NCBI RefSeq assembly: GCF_032854445.1
Contig: NC_088295.1
Span: 91,009,805 to 91,073,804 of the forward strand
Origin: Liolophura sinensis
Lineage: Eukaryota; Mollusca; Polyplacophora; Chitonida; Chitonidae
Reading direction: 5' to 3'
Length of the DNA: 64,000 nt
A program made the translations under genes and the position numbers. The notes below the pieces were generated by a model. The model did not search any database. It had not been told where the DNA came from and saw only the letters and a program-made list of their open reading frames with translations. The number at the start of each line of letters is the position of its first letter. The first letter of the stretch is position 1. Below, in pieces: positions 20,235 to 31,600 of this stretch.

Positions 20235-21724
20235 CTATTTAAGTTTTGTTTTTCTCGACTTCTTGTACAGGGCAGCCTTGCGTGCAGCAAAGTCCTCCTG
20301 GGACAGGTAAATGACTTTCCTCTGTTTCCTGACTTTCTCAATTTTTGAGTCGCGGCGCATGGTCCGATAATGGACTCCTAAAGAAGTGGAGACAGGGACT
20401 AAAACCTCGCCTTGATCGTTAGCGTATGCCGGCATTGACTCGTCTAGGTCTTCTCCCGGAACGGAATCCTCCATTTCCGACGTCGTGTCGTCCATGGGGA
20501 TAACCGATCCAGAGGCTTCAATGCCGCTAACTTGGTCTTTTGAGGTGTCTACAAAAATGGCCTCTGAAGCGGTGCTCCATAAGGACTCATTTATATCTTG
20601 TTTTGCAACTGGCTGGGAAAAGGTAAATGACTGACTCCACAAGTCTTGTGAAGAGTCTTGCTGTACGGAACCAACGGTTCAGTGAAACTCAACGATACTT
20701 CCTCCTGTTTGACCTGGCTAGAAACTGATGAAATACCATCATCTGCATTTTTGTCCACATCATTTTCCTCCTCTTTACCCTCTTCATTGCTACCACCCTC
20801 CAGCCCGTCCTTACCATTATCCATAGCATCTTTATCATTCCCGTCCTCTGCCTCATTCACCTCATTTTTATCATCATTACCCACTACATCATTGCTACTC
20901 TCCTGTCCACCATTCGTATCCCCATTCACCATTTCACAATCATCCTCAGCCTCATTACTATCATCCATGTCATCATCACTGTCAACCTTTCTGTCATTAT
21001 CTCCCTGCTCATTGTCATGATCATCATTATTCATATCCTCGTCGTCCTTATTACCACTATCATCCATCGCAACTGCGATGTCATCTTCATCTCCACTACT
21101 TGTCCCATTGTCACTACTCTCAGTGTCCAGATCTTGAGGACAATTCTTTTGAAAATGACCTTCTTGCTTGCAAATCAAACATTTGTTTCTCAGCGGGCAG
21201 TCACTTTTGAGGTGGTCTGTCGCCTGGCACAGGTGACAAGCTCGCACCTGCCCTCTGTACCAGACTGGTAACCGAAAAGATGCTCCCACCCATATGGCTT
21301 CAGGAATGGTGGACGAAATGTTGCTCATCCATATTCTCCTAACCCCATTTTGCAAGGTTCTGTCGAACAGGTAGCATTCTCGTTCGACAGAATGCACCGT
21401 TCCAAACTGTTTGAGAGCAGCCCCTATCCGTTCATCCGGAATCTCATAGGGGCTCTTCACCTTAACCAAAGTTCTGGATTGCTCAACTTCATAAACCGGA
21501 CAGTTTACCCCATTAAGCACCAGATCTTCATTAAGCAGTTTTTGCTTGACCTCCTCATTGGCAACAGTGACATTCCACAGATCCCCAGTAACGTGGACCA
21601 AACCCCTCAACACTTTGGGTCCGCTGCCGATACGTTCCTGCAACCCATGGTAAACTTCAATGGCTTTTATATTGCCTTTAATCCGCAATTTAAGGCTAAG
21701 AGGCCTTTTAATGCGGAAAGCCAT
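20235..21724 (-). pseudogene. LINE-A copy 2 ORF1, frameshifted by a 22-bp deletion
   Basis: 1490 nt against 1512 in intact copies. The 22 bp missing near 20663 lie between two short 'gct' direct repeats, as expected for slippage. The upstream part (RRM-like region, both knuckles, acidic tract) and the downstream part remain open in different frames. Confidence 0.85.
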
Positions 21725-21734
21725 TCTGGTGGTG

Positions 21735-21765
<31 letters not shown>

Positions 21766-22555
21766 CTCGCCCAAAGGCGCTACCCGACTGACACGTCCAA
21801 CTGTGTGGACGGTCAGTCAGGTACTGCACTACGTGCTCAACCCCTTCACCGATCAACTGTCTAGTGACAGTGGCCAATAAACTTCGTGCAAGAGTGCACG
21901 AATTTGCTGCAAGTTAGTTACAAAAGCCTTTGTGTGCCCTGCTAGCCCGGGATGAATGGAGCTCTACCGGGCAAGCTGACCTTGTTCACTGTCCTATGCT
22001 GTAAGCCGTATAGGCCTCCAACACAGGCCACGACAACTGGTGCCTGAGCCAAGCCGCGCAGGCTGGCCCACCGGCCACGCTGGCCAAACACCAAAACGTC
22101 AAAAAACTAGTCAAAAATATAGAATTTCTGACTACAAACTATATCAATGGATAGCTCGTGACAAGAGAAATCTGTGAGTATCACAAACACACAAGAAATC
22201 ACTGGAAATCCAGAGAAATGAAGTCTGACAGATGGAGCGATCTGACAACACGTCCGACCTCCAAAGCTCTATCTATCTATCTTTTTTTTTTTTTTTTTTT
22301 TTTACGCCACAGCAATCTAGGCTGTGGGAAAACAGAACCAAATCTGTCCGCAGTATGTAAAACATACCTACATCCTTACTGACAGGACCAGCCCATCATT
22401 ATATGACTAAAACGTCACAACCGGCAGACAGATAGAGCCAGGACAGACACAAGAAACAAATATCCATTAAAATTAACAGTAAAACTTCCGCCTCAGAATA
22501 GGCGGAACTGCTGAAAACGTGAAGTTATGACACCAGGTCACGAACAATTGCCAGA

Positions 22556-25500
22556 TTAAAATTGGACAACGGGCCTGCCGTTCCGCAGAACACAAAGAAT
22601 AGAATTGCGACACCAGGTCGTATTGAATGTCGCCAACTTTCCCAGCCTGCGATGCCGTTCAAAAACAGTCAGCAAGTGGTACTGCAGGTCCCTGTGGAAA
22701 AGGCTGGGCACCACCTTAAGATGGTCGATCACGTGATTGTGTGCTACCACGTAGCACCGATGCCTCCAAATTGACCAGATACAAAGAAACACCTGATCTC
22801 TGACGACCGGTTTCAATGAAGAAGGCACTTGTCTCAAGTCCCCCCACAGCACATCTTCCAGGCTGAACGAGAACCCTCGTCCAAGGACGCGCCCAATTGT
22901 CCGTTCCAACATCTGCCACATGCTGGACGCAACCGGGCAATGCCACACAAGGTGTTCTACGGTCTCGTCTTGAGACGAGCACAAAGGACAGTCGGCAGAT
23001 ACAGACAGTCCTGCTCGGACTAACTTATGCCCGACCCACCACTGTCTGTGCCACAGCAGCCAAACAGCCTCCTTAGCTCGGTTGTCTACCCCAGACTTCC
23101 AGAGCGATAAAAACAAGTTCCTCCAGGACGATGGCACCCAACCCAACTGTTGCCACTTCTGGACTCCGGCAGGGGTTACGTCGTTGTCCACCAGAAGGAT
23201 CTGATACCATCTCCTGGAGGAAAGCTGAGAAAGGTCCTGTTGGTTAACCTGATACCTCGTCCGGCTGGGATTCGTTACAGTATCCGGCAGACTGAACCAT
23301 GCCTTCGGTATTGCCCTTCGCACAGCTGCTAGGTGACGCCAATTGACGGACTCCAAGACCAGCCACACTCTGGTGCCTCCATCCACAATATCCGACAATC
23401 GCCGGAAACTGGGCGTGGCCGTCTTACCAGGCATCAAGGGTCTTCCACCCTCTCCTAAAATTAGGGGATTTCCATACAAAGGCTGATCCAGAGCTTCCTG
23501 CCACGAAACCGGATCAGCCTCAGTCCGTTTCAGCTTAAAGAAGGTTTTCAGATGGTCGAAGTACCACCGAGGAAGAGAACTGAAACGCGTTGGAGCTTTA
23601 AGCAGCCGGAAAAAGTCAACCACAGCGTGGGGTTCACTTTTCGACGCCACAAGCCTCCGGCCTACCTGAGCCCACCGAGACGAACTCAACATAAGCCGCT
23701 CCAAAAAGGCCAGCTTTAAGGACTGAACCTTCTTGGGGATATCTACGAGGCCTAGACCTCCACTTGCCTTGGGGAGGGTACAAACTTTGGAAGAGACCAG
23801 AGGCTTTTTGCTCTTCCACAAAAAATCCCGACACATCCCAACTAATGTGTTCTCCTTATCCGCCGGCAAGTCAAAAACTGAGGCAACATACCACAATTTC
23901 GACATTGCCAGCAAGTTTAACACAAAGACTCGCCCAACAATGCTTAGGCCTCTCTTGCTCCATCCCTTGAGGGTGCTGCCGACCTTCTGGATGCGGTCAT
24001 TCCAGTTAACAGAAGCCGCGTTTTTTGCACCTTGTTTTACCCCCAAGAGTTTGACGTGATCCTGTGACCATTCAATACCCAAAGGAGTATCAGCACGACC
24101 CTTCCAAGCACCCAAGAATAACCCTTTTGACTTGGATCTGTTGACTTTGCAGCCAGACGCTTTCTGGTACTTATTCAAGATCGCCTCAGCAATGTGGAAA
24201 TCTTCATCATCTCCCACGAAGAGAGATGCGTCGTCGGCATACTGGGAGATTTTGATCGGTTCTTCGACATCAGGGACTCTCACTCCCTTCATGTCAGAAG
24301 ACCTCACAACCACCCCAAGAACCTCTGCGGCCAGAACGTAAAGCAGGGGAGACAGAGGACAGCCCTGGCGAACTCCACGCTCGAGGAGAACAGGGTCACC
24401 AATAAAACCATTCACCATTACACGACTAACAGGAGACTTGTAAAGAAGCCGGATCCATTTACAAAAAACAGGCCCGAACCCCATCCGCTCCAACACTTTG
24501 TGCATAAAAGCCCATTCCAAACGATCAAAAGCCTTCTCGTTATCAAGGCTTATGATTGCCGCCTCGATATCCTCGTCTTCGACCAGCTCTATAAGGTCCC
24601 GAACAAGGAAGCTATTGGTGAGGATTGACCTCCCTGGCACAGAACAGGTCTGATCACTGTGAACAACAAGGCCCATCACGGATCCAAGTCTGCGTGTTAG
24701 CGCCTTCGTAATGATCTTATAATCGGCACACAAGAGTGAAATCGGCCTCCAATTCCGCAAGTCCTCTTTTGGCCCCCACTTGTGAACGAGCCTGACAAGA
24801 GCCTGCTGCATTGAATCGGTTAACTCACCCTGCTCAAAAGCCTCGTTGGCAACGTCCAGCAGGATAGGGCCTAGGACATCCCAGAAAGCCAAATACAGTT
24901 CGACAGGAAGACCATCGATACCTGGGGACTTGTTCAGCGTCATGGACTTTGCTGCAGAGTGCAGCTCTTCCAAAGTGAACGGCTGTTCACAGATCGCGGA
25001 CTCCTGAGGAGGCAAGATCTGGGAGATCTGGGAGATCAACTCCTCCATGCAATTTCTCTCAACTCCCGCTGAGGTGAAGAGGCTCTGGTAGAAATCGCAT
25101 GTGGCTTGCAATAAATCCTTGGTGGACCGGACTGAACGACCATCAGGAGTTGCTACTTCGCGGATAAGTTTTTCAGTAGCACGCGACTTCTCCAAAGAAC
25201 AGAAATAGCGAGTGGGGTTCTCGCCTTCCACCTGCCACTTGACTCTGGCACGAACGGCGGCTGCTTTATAAGCCTGTTGCTCACCAGACCGCACTTTACG
25301 TTTTAGACCTTCCAACAAGTCAACTAGATGGGTCTCCCCATCACTAACTCTTTTAGAGACCTTGTTGTAATCCTTTAGGAGTTTACGTTGAGCCCGTTTA
25401 CGGCGACGTGCCCTAGCCTTACTGTACGACAGTGCCACCAGCTGAAGCCCAGATTTGCCCTCCTCCCAGAATTCAGCAGCAGACCTAAAAGAATCCCTCT

Positions 25501-26332
25501 CTGACATCCAAGCGGCAAAATAATCTCGCATGTTCTTGTGAAACTCTTCGTCATTCAAAAGGCTGACGTTGAGCTTCCAGAACCCCGGACCTTTCTCTAC
25601 CCAATCCCCTGAATCAAATTTGGCTGTGACCATAGTATGATCAGACATGGCAGTGGGTTCATGACCTGCATGAACCAGATGTCCAAGGAGATCCTTGCTA
25701 CAATACACTCTATCCAGACGCGAAGAGTGCGTACCAGTTGGCGAGGTCCAAGTGTATTCATGGGCATCAGGATGAAGGAACCTAAAAGTATCCGACAGAG
25801 AATATGTTTTAATCAAAGTTGCCAAGGGAGCAGTAGACGAATCAGAAGCTACCGCGGCCGTGCTTCGCCTATCTATTAGAGGATTTAAGACGCAATTGAA
25901 ATCTCCGGCCAGGAAGACGTTGGTGTTTGAATCACCCAGAACTCTTTCTAGACCTTGGAAAAACCGACGACGGTCAGGAACATATGTTGGTGCATGTACG
26001 GCGACAAACGTAAAATCAAAGCCTGAATACTCCGCCTCAACCTTGACCCAACGACCACCGGGATCAGTGACAGATGACACTATGGTCCCCGAGGCGAGGA
26101 AAGAAGCAAGAAACACAATAGCCGTGCCCGCTCTATGATTCGAGCCGGAAGAGGAAAAGACTTTCCCTTTCACAGCTGTTTCAAACCGGGTTACGTCATT
26201 GACGTCAGTAAAATGCGTCTCTTGTAAAAAAGCAACATCTGCTTTCAATGACCTGAAGGTATGGCCAAGGGAAAATTGCTTCCAGTCCGAAAGCAAACCC
26301 TGACAATTTAGTGATACAACATTTAGAGCCAT
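22556..26332 (-). CDS. LINE-A copy 3 ORF2
   Basis: 1258 residues, collinear with copy 1, all endonuclease, RT and C-terminal Cys-His residues kept. It shares marker substitutions with copy 4 in the RT and C-terminal region (for example TSAG, QESA, HKWG, GRVF, LSVS), which suggests that these two units are the closest pair over that interval. Confidence 0.9.
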   Translation of the reverse strand: MALNVVSLNCQGLLSDWKQFSLGHTFRSLKADVAFLQETHFTDVNDVTRFETAVKGKVFSSSGSNHRAGTAIVFLASFLASGTIVSSVTDPGGRWVKVEAEYSGFDFTFVAVHAPTYVPDRRRFFQGLERVLGDSNTNVFLAGDFNCVLNPLIDRRSTAAVASDSSTAPLATLIKTYSLSDTFRFLHPDAHEYTWTSPTGTHSSRLDRVYCSKDLLGHLVHAGHEPTAMSDHTMVTAKFDSGDWVEKGPGFWKLNVSLLNDEEFHKNMRDYFAAWMSERDSFRSAAEFWEEGKSGLQLVALSYSKARARRRKRAQRKLLKDYNKVSKRVSDGETHLVDLLEGLKRKVRSGEQQAYKAAAVRARVKWQVEGENPTRYFCSLEKSRATEKLIREVATPDGRSVRSTKDLLQATCDFYQSLFTSAGVERNCMEELISQISQILPPQESAICEQPFTLEELHSAAKSMTLNKSPGIDGLPVELYLAFWDVLGPILLDVANEAFEQGELTDSMQQALVRLVHKWGPKEDLRNWRPISLLCADYKIITKALTRRLGSVMGLVVHSDQTCSVPGRSILTNSFLVRDLIELVEDEDIEAAIISLDNEKAFDRLEWAFMHKVLERMGFGPVFCKWIRLLYKSPVSRVMVNGFIGDPVLLERGVRQGCPLSPLLYVLAAEVLGVVVRSSDMKGVRVPDVEEPIKISQYADDASLFVGDDEDFHIAEAILNKYQKASGCKVNRSKSKGLFLGAWKGRADTPLGIEWSQDHVKLLGVKQGAKNAASVNWNDRIQKVGSTLKGWSKRGLSIVGRVFVLNLLAMSKLWYVASVFDLPADKENTLVGMCRDFLWKSKKPLVSSKVCTLPKASGGLGLVDIPKKVQSLKLAFLERLMLSSSRWAQVGRRLVASKSEPHAVVDFFRLLKAPTRFSSLPRWYFDHLKTFFKLKRTEADPVSWQEALDQPLYGNPLILGEGGRPLMPGKTATPSFRRLSDIVDGGTRVWLVLESVNWRHLAAVRRAIPKAWFSLPDTVTNPSRTRYQVNQQDLSQLSSRRWYQILLVDNDVTPAGVQKWQQLGWVPSSWRNLFLSLWKSGVDNRAKEAVWLLWHRQWWVGHKLVRAGLSVSADCPLCSSQDETVEHLVWHCPVASSMWQMLERTIGRVLGRGFSFSLEDVLWGDLRQVPSSLKPVVRDQVFLCIWSIWRHRCYVVAHNHVIDHLKVVPSLFHRDLQYHLLTVFERHRRLGKLATFNTTWCRNSILCVLRNGRPVVQF

Positions 26333-26339
26333 TATGGAT

Positions 26340-27851
26340 CTATTTAAGTTTTGTTTTTCTCGACTTCTTGTACAGGGCAGCCTTGCGTGCAGCAAAGTCC
26401 TCCTGGGACAGATAAATGACTTTCCTCTGTTTCCTGACTTTCTCAATTTTTGAGTCGCGGCGCATGGTCCGATAATGGACTCCTAAAGAAGTGGAGACAG
26501 GGACTAAAACCTCGCCTTGATCGTTTGCGTATGCCGGCATTGACTCGTCTAGGTCTTCTCCCGGAACGGAATCCTCCATTTCCGACGTCGTGTCGTCCAT
26601 GGGGATAACCGATCCAGAGGCTTCAATGCCGCTAACTTGGTCTTTTGAGGTGTCTACAAAAATGGCCTCTGAAGCGGTGCTCCATAAGGACTCATTTATA
26701 TCTTGTTTTGCAACTGGCTGGGAAAAGGTAAATGACTGACTCCACAAGTCTTGTGAAGAGTCTTGCTCGGGAGACTGACCGGTCGAGCTGTACGGAACCA
26801 ACGGTTCAGTGAAACTCAACGATACTTCCTCCTGTTTGACCTGGCTAGAAACTGATGAAATACCATCATCTGCATTTTTGTCCACACCATTTTCCTCCTC
26901 TTTACCTCCTTCATTGCTACCTCCCTCCAGCCCATCCTTACCATTATCCATAGCATCTTTATCATTCCCGTCCTCTGCCTCATTCACCTCATTTTTATCA
27001 TCATTACCCACTACATCATTGCTACTCTCCTGTCCACCATCCGTATCCCCATTCACCATTTCACAATCATCCTCAGCCTCATTACTATCATCCATGTCAT
27101 CATCACTGTCATCCTTTCTGTCATTATCTCCCTGCTCATTGTCATGATCATCATTAATCATATCCTCGTCGTCCTTATTACTATTATGATCCATCGCAAC
27201 TGCGATGTCATCTTCATCTCCACTACTTGTCCCATTGTCGCTACTCTCAGTGTCCAGATCTTGAGGACAATTCTTTTGGAAATGACCTTCTTGCTTGCAA
27301 ATCAAACATTTGTTTTTCAGTGGGCAGTCATTTTTTAGGTGGTCTGTCGCCTGGCACAGGTGACAAGCTCGCACCTGCCCTCTGTACCAGACTGGTAACC
27401 GAAAAGATGCTCCCACCCATATGGCTTCAGGAATGGTGGACGAAATGTTGCTCATCCATACTCTCCTAACCCCATTTTGCAAGGTTCTGTCGAACAGGTA
27501 GCATTCTCGTTCAACAGAGTGCACCGTTCCAAACTGTTTGAGAACAGCCCCTATCCGTTCATCCGGAATCTCATAAGGGCTCTTCACCTTAACCAAAGTT
27601 CTGGATTGCTCAACTTCATAAACCGGACAGTTTACTCCATTAAGTACCAGATCTTCATTAAGTAATTTTTGCTTCACCTCCTCATTGGCAACAGTGACAT
27701 TCCACAGATCGCCAGTAACGTGGACCAAACCCCTCAACACTTTGGGTCCGCTGCCGATGCGTTCCTGCAACCCATGATATACGTCAATGGCTTTTACATT
27801 GCCTTTAATTCGCAATTTAAGGCTAAGAGGCCTTTTAATGCGGAAAGCCAT
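26340..27851 (-). CDS. LINE-A copy 3 ORF1
   Basis: 503 residues with both CCHC knuckles intact (glycine before the second histidine, as in copies 2, 4 and 5). It has the KNK form before knuckle 2, as in copies 4 and 5, but the SSDNGTSS form after it, as in copies 1 and 2. Alternative ATG six codons upstream is a product of the longer spacer. Confidence 0.9.
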   Translation of the reverse strand: MAFRIKRPLSLKLRIKGNVKAIDVYHGLQERIGSGPKVLRGLVHVTGDLWNVTVANEEVKQKLLNEDLVLNGVNCPVYEVEQSRTLVKVKSPYEIPDERIGAVLKQFGTVHSVERECYLFDRTLQNGVRRVWMSNISSTIPEAIWVGASFRLPVWYRGQVRACHLCQATDHLKNDCPLKNKCLICKQEGHFQKNCPQDLDTESSDNGTSSGDEDDIAVAMDHNSNKDDEDMINDDHDNEQGDNDRKDDSDDDMDDSNEAEDDCEMVNGDTDGGQESSNDVVGNDDKNEVNEAEDGNDKDAMDNGKDGLEGGSNEGGKEEENGVDKNADDGISSVSSQVKQEEVSLSFTEPLVPYSSTGQSPEQDSSQDLWSQSFTFSQPVAKQDINESLWSTASEAIFVDTSKDQVSGIEASGSVIPMDDTTSEMEDSVPGEDLDESMPAYANDQGEVLVPVSTSLGVHYRTMRRDSKIEKVRKQRKVIYLSQEDFAARKAALYKKSRKTKLK

Positions 27852-28679
27852 TCTGTTCTGTTGGTTCAAAAAAAAAAAAAAAAAAACAACCCTCGCCCAA
27901 AGGCGCTACCCGACTGACACGTCCAACTGTGTGGACGGTCAGTCAGGTACTGCTCAACGTGCTCAACCCCTTCACCGATCAACTGTCTAGTGACAGTGGC
28001 CAATAAACTTCGTGCAAGAGTGCACGAATTTGCTGCAAGTTAGTTACAAAAGCCTTTGTGTGCCCTGCTAGCCCGGGATGAATGGAGCTCTACCGGGCAA
28101 GCTGACCTTGTTCACTGTCCTATGCTGTAACCTGTATAGGCCTCCAACACAGGCCACGACAACTGGTGCCGGAGCCAAGCCGCGCGGGCTGGCCCACCGG
28201 CCACGCTGGCCAAACACCAAAACGTCAAAAAAGTAGTCAAAAATATAGAATTTCTGACTACAAAGTATATCAATGGATAGCTCTTGACAAGAGAAATCTG
28301 TGAGTATCACAAACACACAAGAAATCACTGGAAATCCAGAGAAATGAAGTCTGACAGATGGAGCGATCTGACAACACGTCCGACCTCCAAAGCTCTATCT
28401 ATCTATCTTTTTTTTTTTTTTTTTTGTACGCCACAGCAATCTAGGCTGTGGGAAAACAGAACCAAGTCTGTCCGCGGTATGTAAAACTTACCTACATCCT
28501 TACTAACAGGACCAGCCCATCATTATATGACTAAAACGTCACAACCGGCAGACAGATAGAGCCAGGACAGACACAAGAAACAAATATCCATTAAAATTTA
28601 CAGTAAAACTTCCGCCTTAGAATAGGCGGAACTGCTGAAAACGTGAAGTCATGACACCAGGTCACGAACAATTGCCAGA

Positions 28680-31600
28680 TTAAAATTGGACAACGGGCCT
28701 GCCGTTCCGCAGAACACAAAGAATAGAATTGCGACACCAGGTGGTCTTGAATGTCGCCAACTTTCCCAGCCTGCGATGCCGTTCAAAAACAGTCAGCAAG
28801 TGGTACTGCAGGTCCCTGTGGAAAAGGCTGGGCACCACCTTAAGATGGTCGATCACGTGATTGTGCGCTACCACGTAGCACCGATGCCTCCAAATTGACC
28901 AGATACAAAGAAACACCTGATCTCTGACGACCGGTTTCAATGAAGAAGGCACTTGTCTCAAGTCCCCCCACAACACATCTTCCAGGCTGAACGAGAACCC
29001 TCGTCCAAGGACGCGCCCAATTGTCCGTTCCAACATCTGCCACATGCTGGACGCAACCGGGCAATGCCACACAAGGTGTTCTACGGTCTCGTCTTGAGAC
29101 GAGCACAAAGGACAGTCGGCAGATACAGACAGTCCTGCTCGGACTAACTTATGCCCGACCCACCACTGTCTGTGCCACAGCAGCCAAACAGCCTCCTTAG
29201 CTCGGTTGTCTACCCCAGACTTCCAGAGCGATAAAAACAAGTTCCTCCAGGACGATGGCACCCAACCCAACTGTTGCCACTTCTGGACTCCGGCAGGGGT
29301 TACGTCGTTGTCCACCAGAAGGATCTGATACCATCTCCTGGAGGAAAGCTGAGAAAGGTCCTGTTGGTTAACCTGATACCTCGTCCGGCTGGGATTCGTT
29401 ACAGTATCCGGCAGACTGAACCATGCCTTCGGTATTGCCCTTCGTACAGCTGCTAGGTGACGCCAATTGACGGACTCCAAGACCAGCCACACTCTGGTGC
29501 CTCCATCCACAATATCCGACAATCGCCGGAAACTGGGCGTGGCCGTCTTACCAGGCATCAAGGGTCTTCCACCCTCTCCTAAAACTAGGGGATTTCCATA
29601 CAACGGCTGATCCAGAGCTTCCTGCCACGAAACCGGATCAGCCTCAGTCCGTTTCAGCTTAAAGAAGGTTTTCAGATGGTCGAAGTACCACCGAGGAAGA
29701 GAACTGAAACGCGTTGGAGCTTTAAGCAGCCGGAAAAAGTCAACCACAGCGTGGGGTTCACTTTTCGACGCCACAAGCCTCCGGCCTACCTGAGCCCACC
29801 GAGACGAACTCAACATAAGCCGCTCCAAAAAGGCCAGCTTTAAGGACTGAACCTTCTTGGGGATATCTACGAGGCCTAGACCTCCACTTGCCTTGGGGAG
29901 GGTACAAACTTTGGAAGAGACCAGAGGCTTTTTGCTCTTCCACAAAAAATCCCGACACATCCCAACTAATGTGTTCTCCTTATCCGCCGGCAAGTCAAAA
30001 ACTGAGGCAACATACCACAATTTCGACATTGCCAGCAAGTTTAACACAAAGACTCGCCCAACAATGCTTAGGCCTCTCTTGCTCCATCCCTTGAGGGTGC
30101 TGCCGACCTTCTGGATGCGGTCATTCCAGTTAACAGAAGCCGCGTTTTTTGCACCTTGTTTTACCCCCAAGAGTTTGACGTGATCCTGTGACCATTCAAT
30201 ACCCAAAGGAGTATCAGCACGACCCTTCCAAGCACCCAAGAATAACCCTTTTGACTTGGATCTGTTGACTTTGCAGCCAGACGCTTTCTGGTACTTATTC
30301 AAGATCGCCTCAGCAATGTGGAAATCTTCATCATCTCCCACGAAGAGAGATGCGTCGTCGGCATACTGGGAGATTTTGATCGGTTCTTCGACATCAGGGA
30401 CTCTCACTCCCTTCATGTCAGAAGACCTCACAACCACCCCAAGAACCTCTGCGGCCAGAACGTAAAGCAGGGGAGACAGAGGACAGCCCTGGCGAACTCC
30501 ACGCTCGAGGAGAACAGGGTCACCAATAAAACCATTCACCATTACACGACTAACAGGAGACTTGTAAAGAAGCCGGATCCATTTACAAAAAACAGGCCCG
30601 AACCCCATCCGCTCCAACACTTTGTGCATAAAAGCCCATTCCAAACGATCAAAAGCCTTCTCGTTATCAAGGCTTATGATTGCCGCCTCGATATCCTCGT
30701 CTTCGACCAGCTCTATAAGGTCCCGAACAAGGAAGCTATTGGTGAGGATTGACCTCCCTGGCACAGAACAGGTCTGATCACTGTGAACAACAAGGCCCAT
30801 CACGGATCCAAGTCTGCGTGTTAGCGCCTTCGTAATGATCTTATAATCGGCACACAAGAGTGAAATCGGCCTCCAATTCCGCAAGTCCTCTTTTGGCCCC
30901 CACTTGTGAACGAGCCTGACAAGAGCCTGCTGCATTGAATCGGTTAACTCACCCTGCTCAAAAGCCTCGTTGGCAACGTCCAGCAGGATAGGGCCTAGCA
31001 CATCCCAGAAAGCCAAATACAGTTCGACAGGAAGACCATCGATACCTGGGGACTTGTTCAGCGTCATGGACTTTGCTGCAGAGTGCAGCTCTTCCAAAGT
31101 GAAAGGCTGTTCACAGATCGCGGACTCCTGAGGAGGCAAGATCTGGGAGATCTGGGAGATCAACTCCTCCATGCAATTTCTCTCAACTCCCGCTGAGGTG
31201 AAGAGGCTCTGGCAGAAATCGCATGTGGCCTGCAATAAATCCTCGGTGGACCGGACTGAACGGCCATCAGGAGTTGCTACTTCGCGGATAAGCTTTTCAG
31301 TAGCACGCGACTTCTCCAAAGAACAGAAATAGCGAGTGGGGTTCTCGCCTTCCACCTGCCACTTGACTCTGGCACGAACGGCGGCTGCTTTATAAGCCTG
31401 TTGCTCACCAGACCGCACTTTACGTTTCAAACCTTCCAACAAGTCAACTAGATGGGTCTCCCCATCACTAACTCTTTTAGAGACCTTGTTGTAATCTTTT
31501 AGCAATTTACGTTGAGCCCGTTTACGGCGACGTGCCCTAGCCCTACTGTAGGACAGTGCTACCCGCTTAAGCCCAGATTTGCCCTCCTCCCAGAATTCAG

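Larger units (their letters stand above)
10485..22281 (-). mobile_element. LINE-A copy 2, split by nested LINE-B
   Basis: Full-length unit (6106 bp without the insert and duplication). Poly(A) is 10485-10505, 3'UTR 10506-10759, ORF2 in two parts, ORF1 20235-21724, poly(T) 21735-21763, leader 21764-22281. Removing LINE-B (12269-17947) and one target-site copy leaves an ORF2 of exactly 3777 nt, the same as the intact copies, so the insertion is its only ORF2 lesion. ORF1 is separately broken. Confidence 0.88.
22282..28407 (-). mobile_element. LINE-A copy 3, full length, both ORFs open
   Basis: Poly(A) 22282-22303 (22 nt), 3'UTR 22304-22555, ORF2, ORF1, poly(T) 27868-27886 (19 nt), leader 27887-28407. 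The spacer between poly(T) and the ORF1 ATG is of the GAACCAACA type found in copies 3-5, whereas copies 0-2 have ACCACCAGA; copy 3 has an extra GAACA in it. Confidence 0.9.
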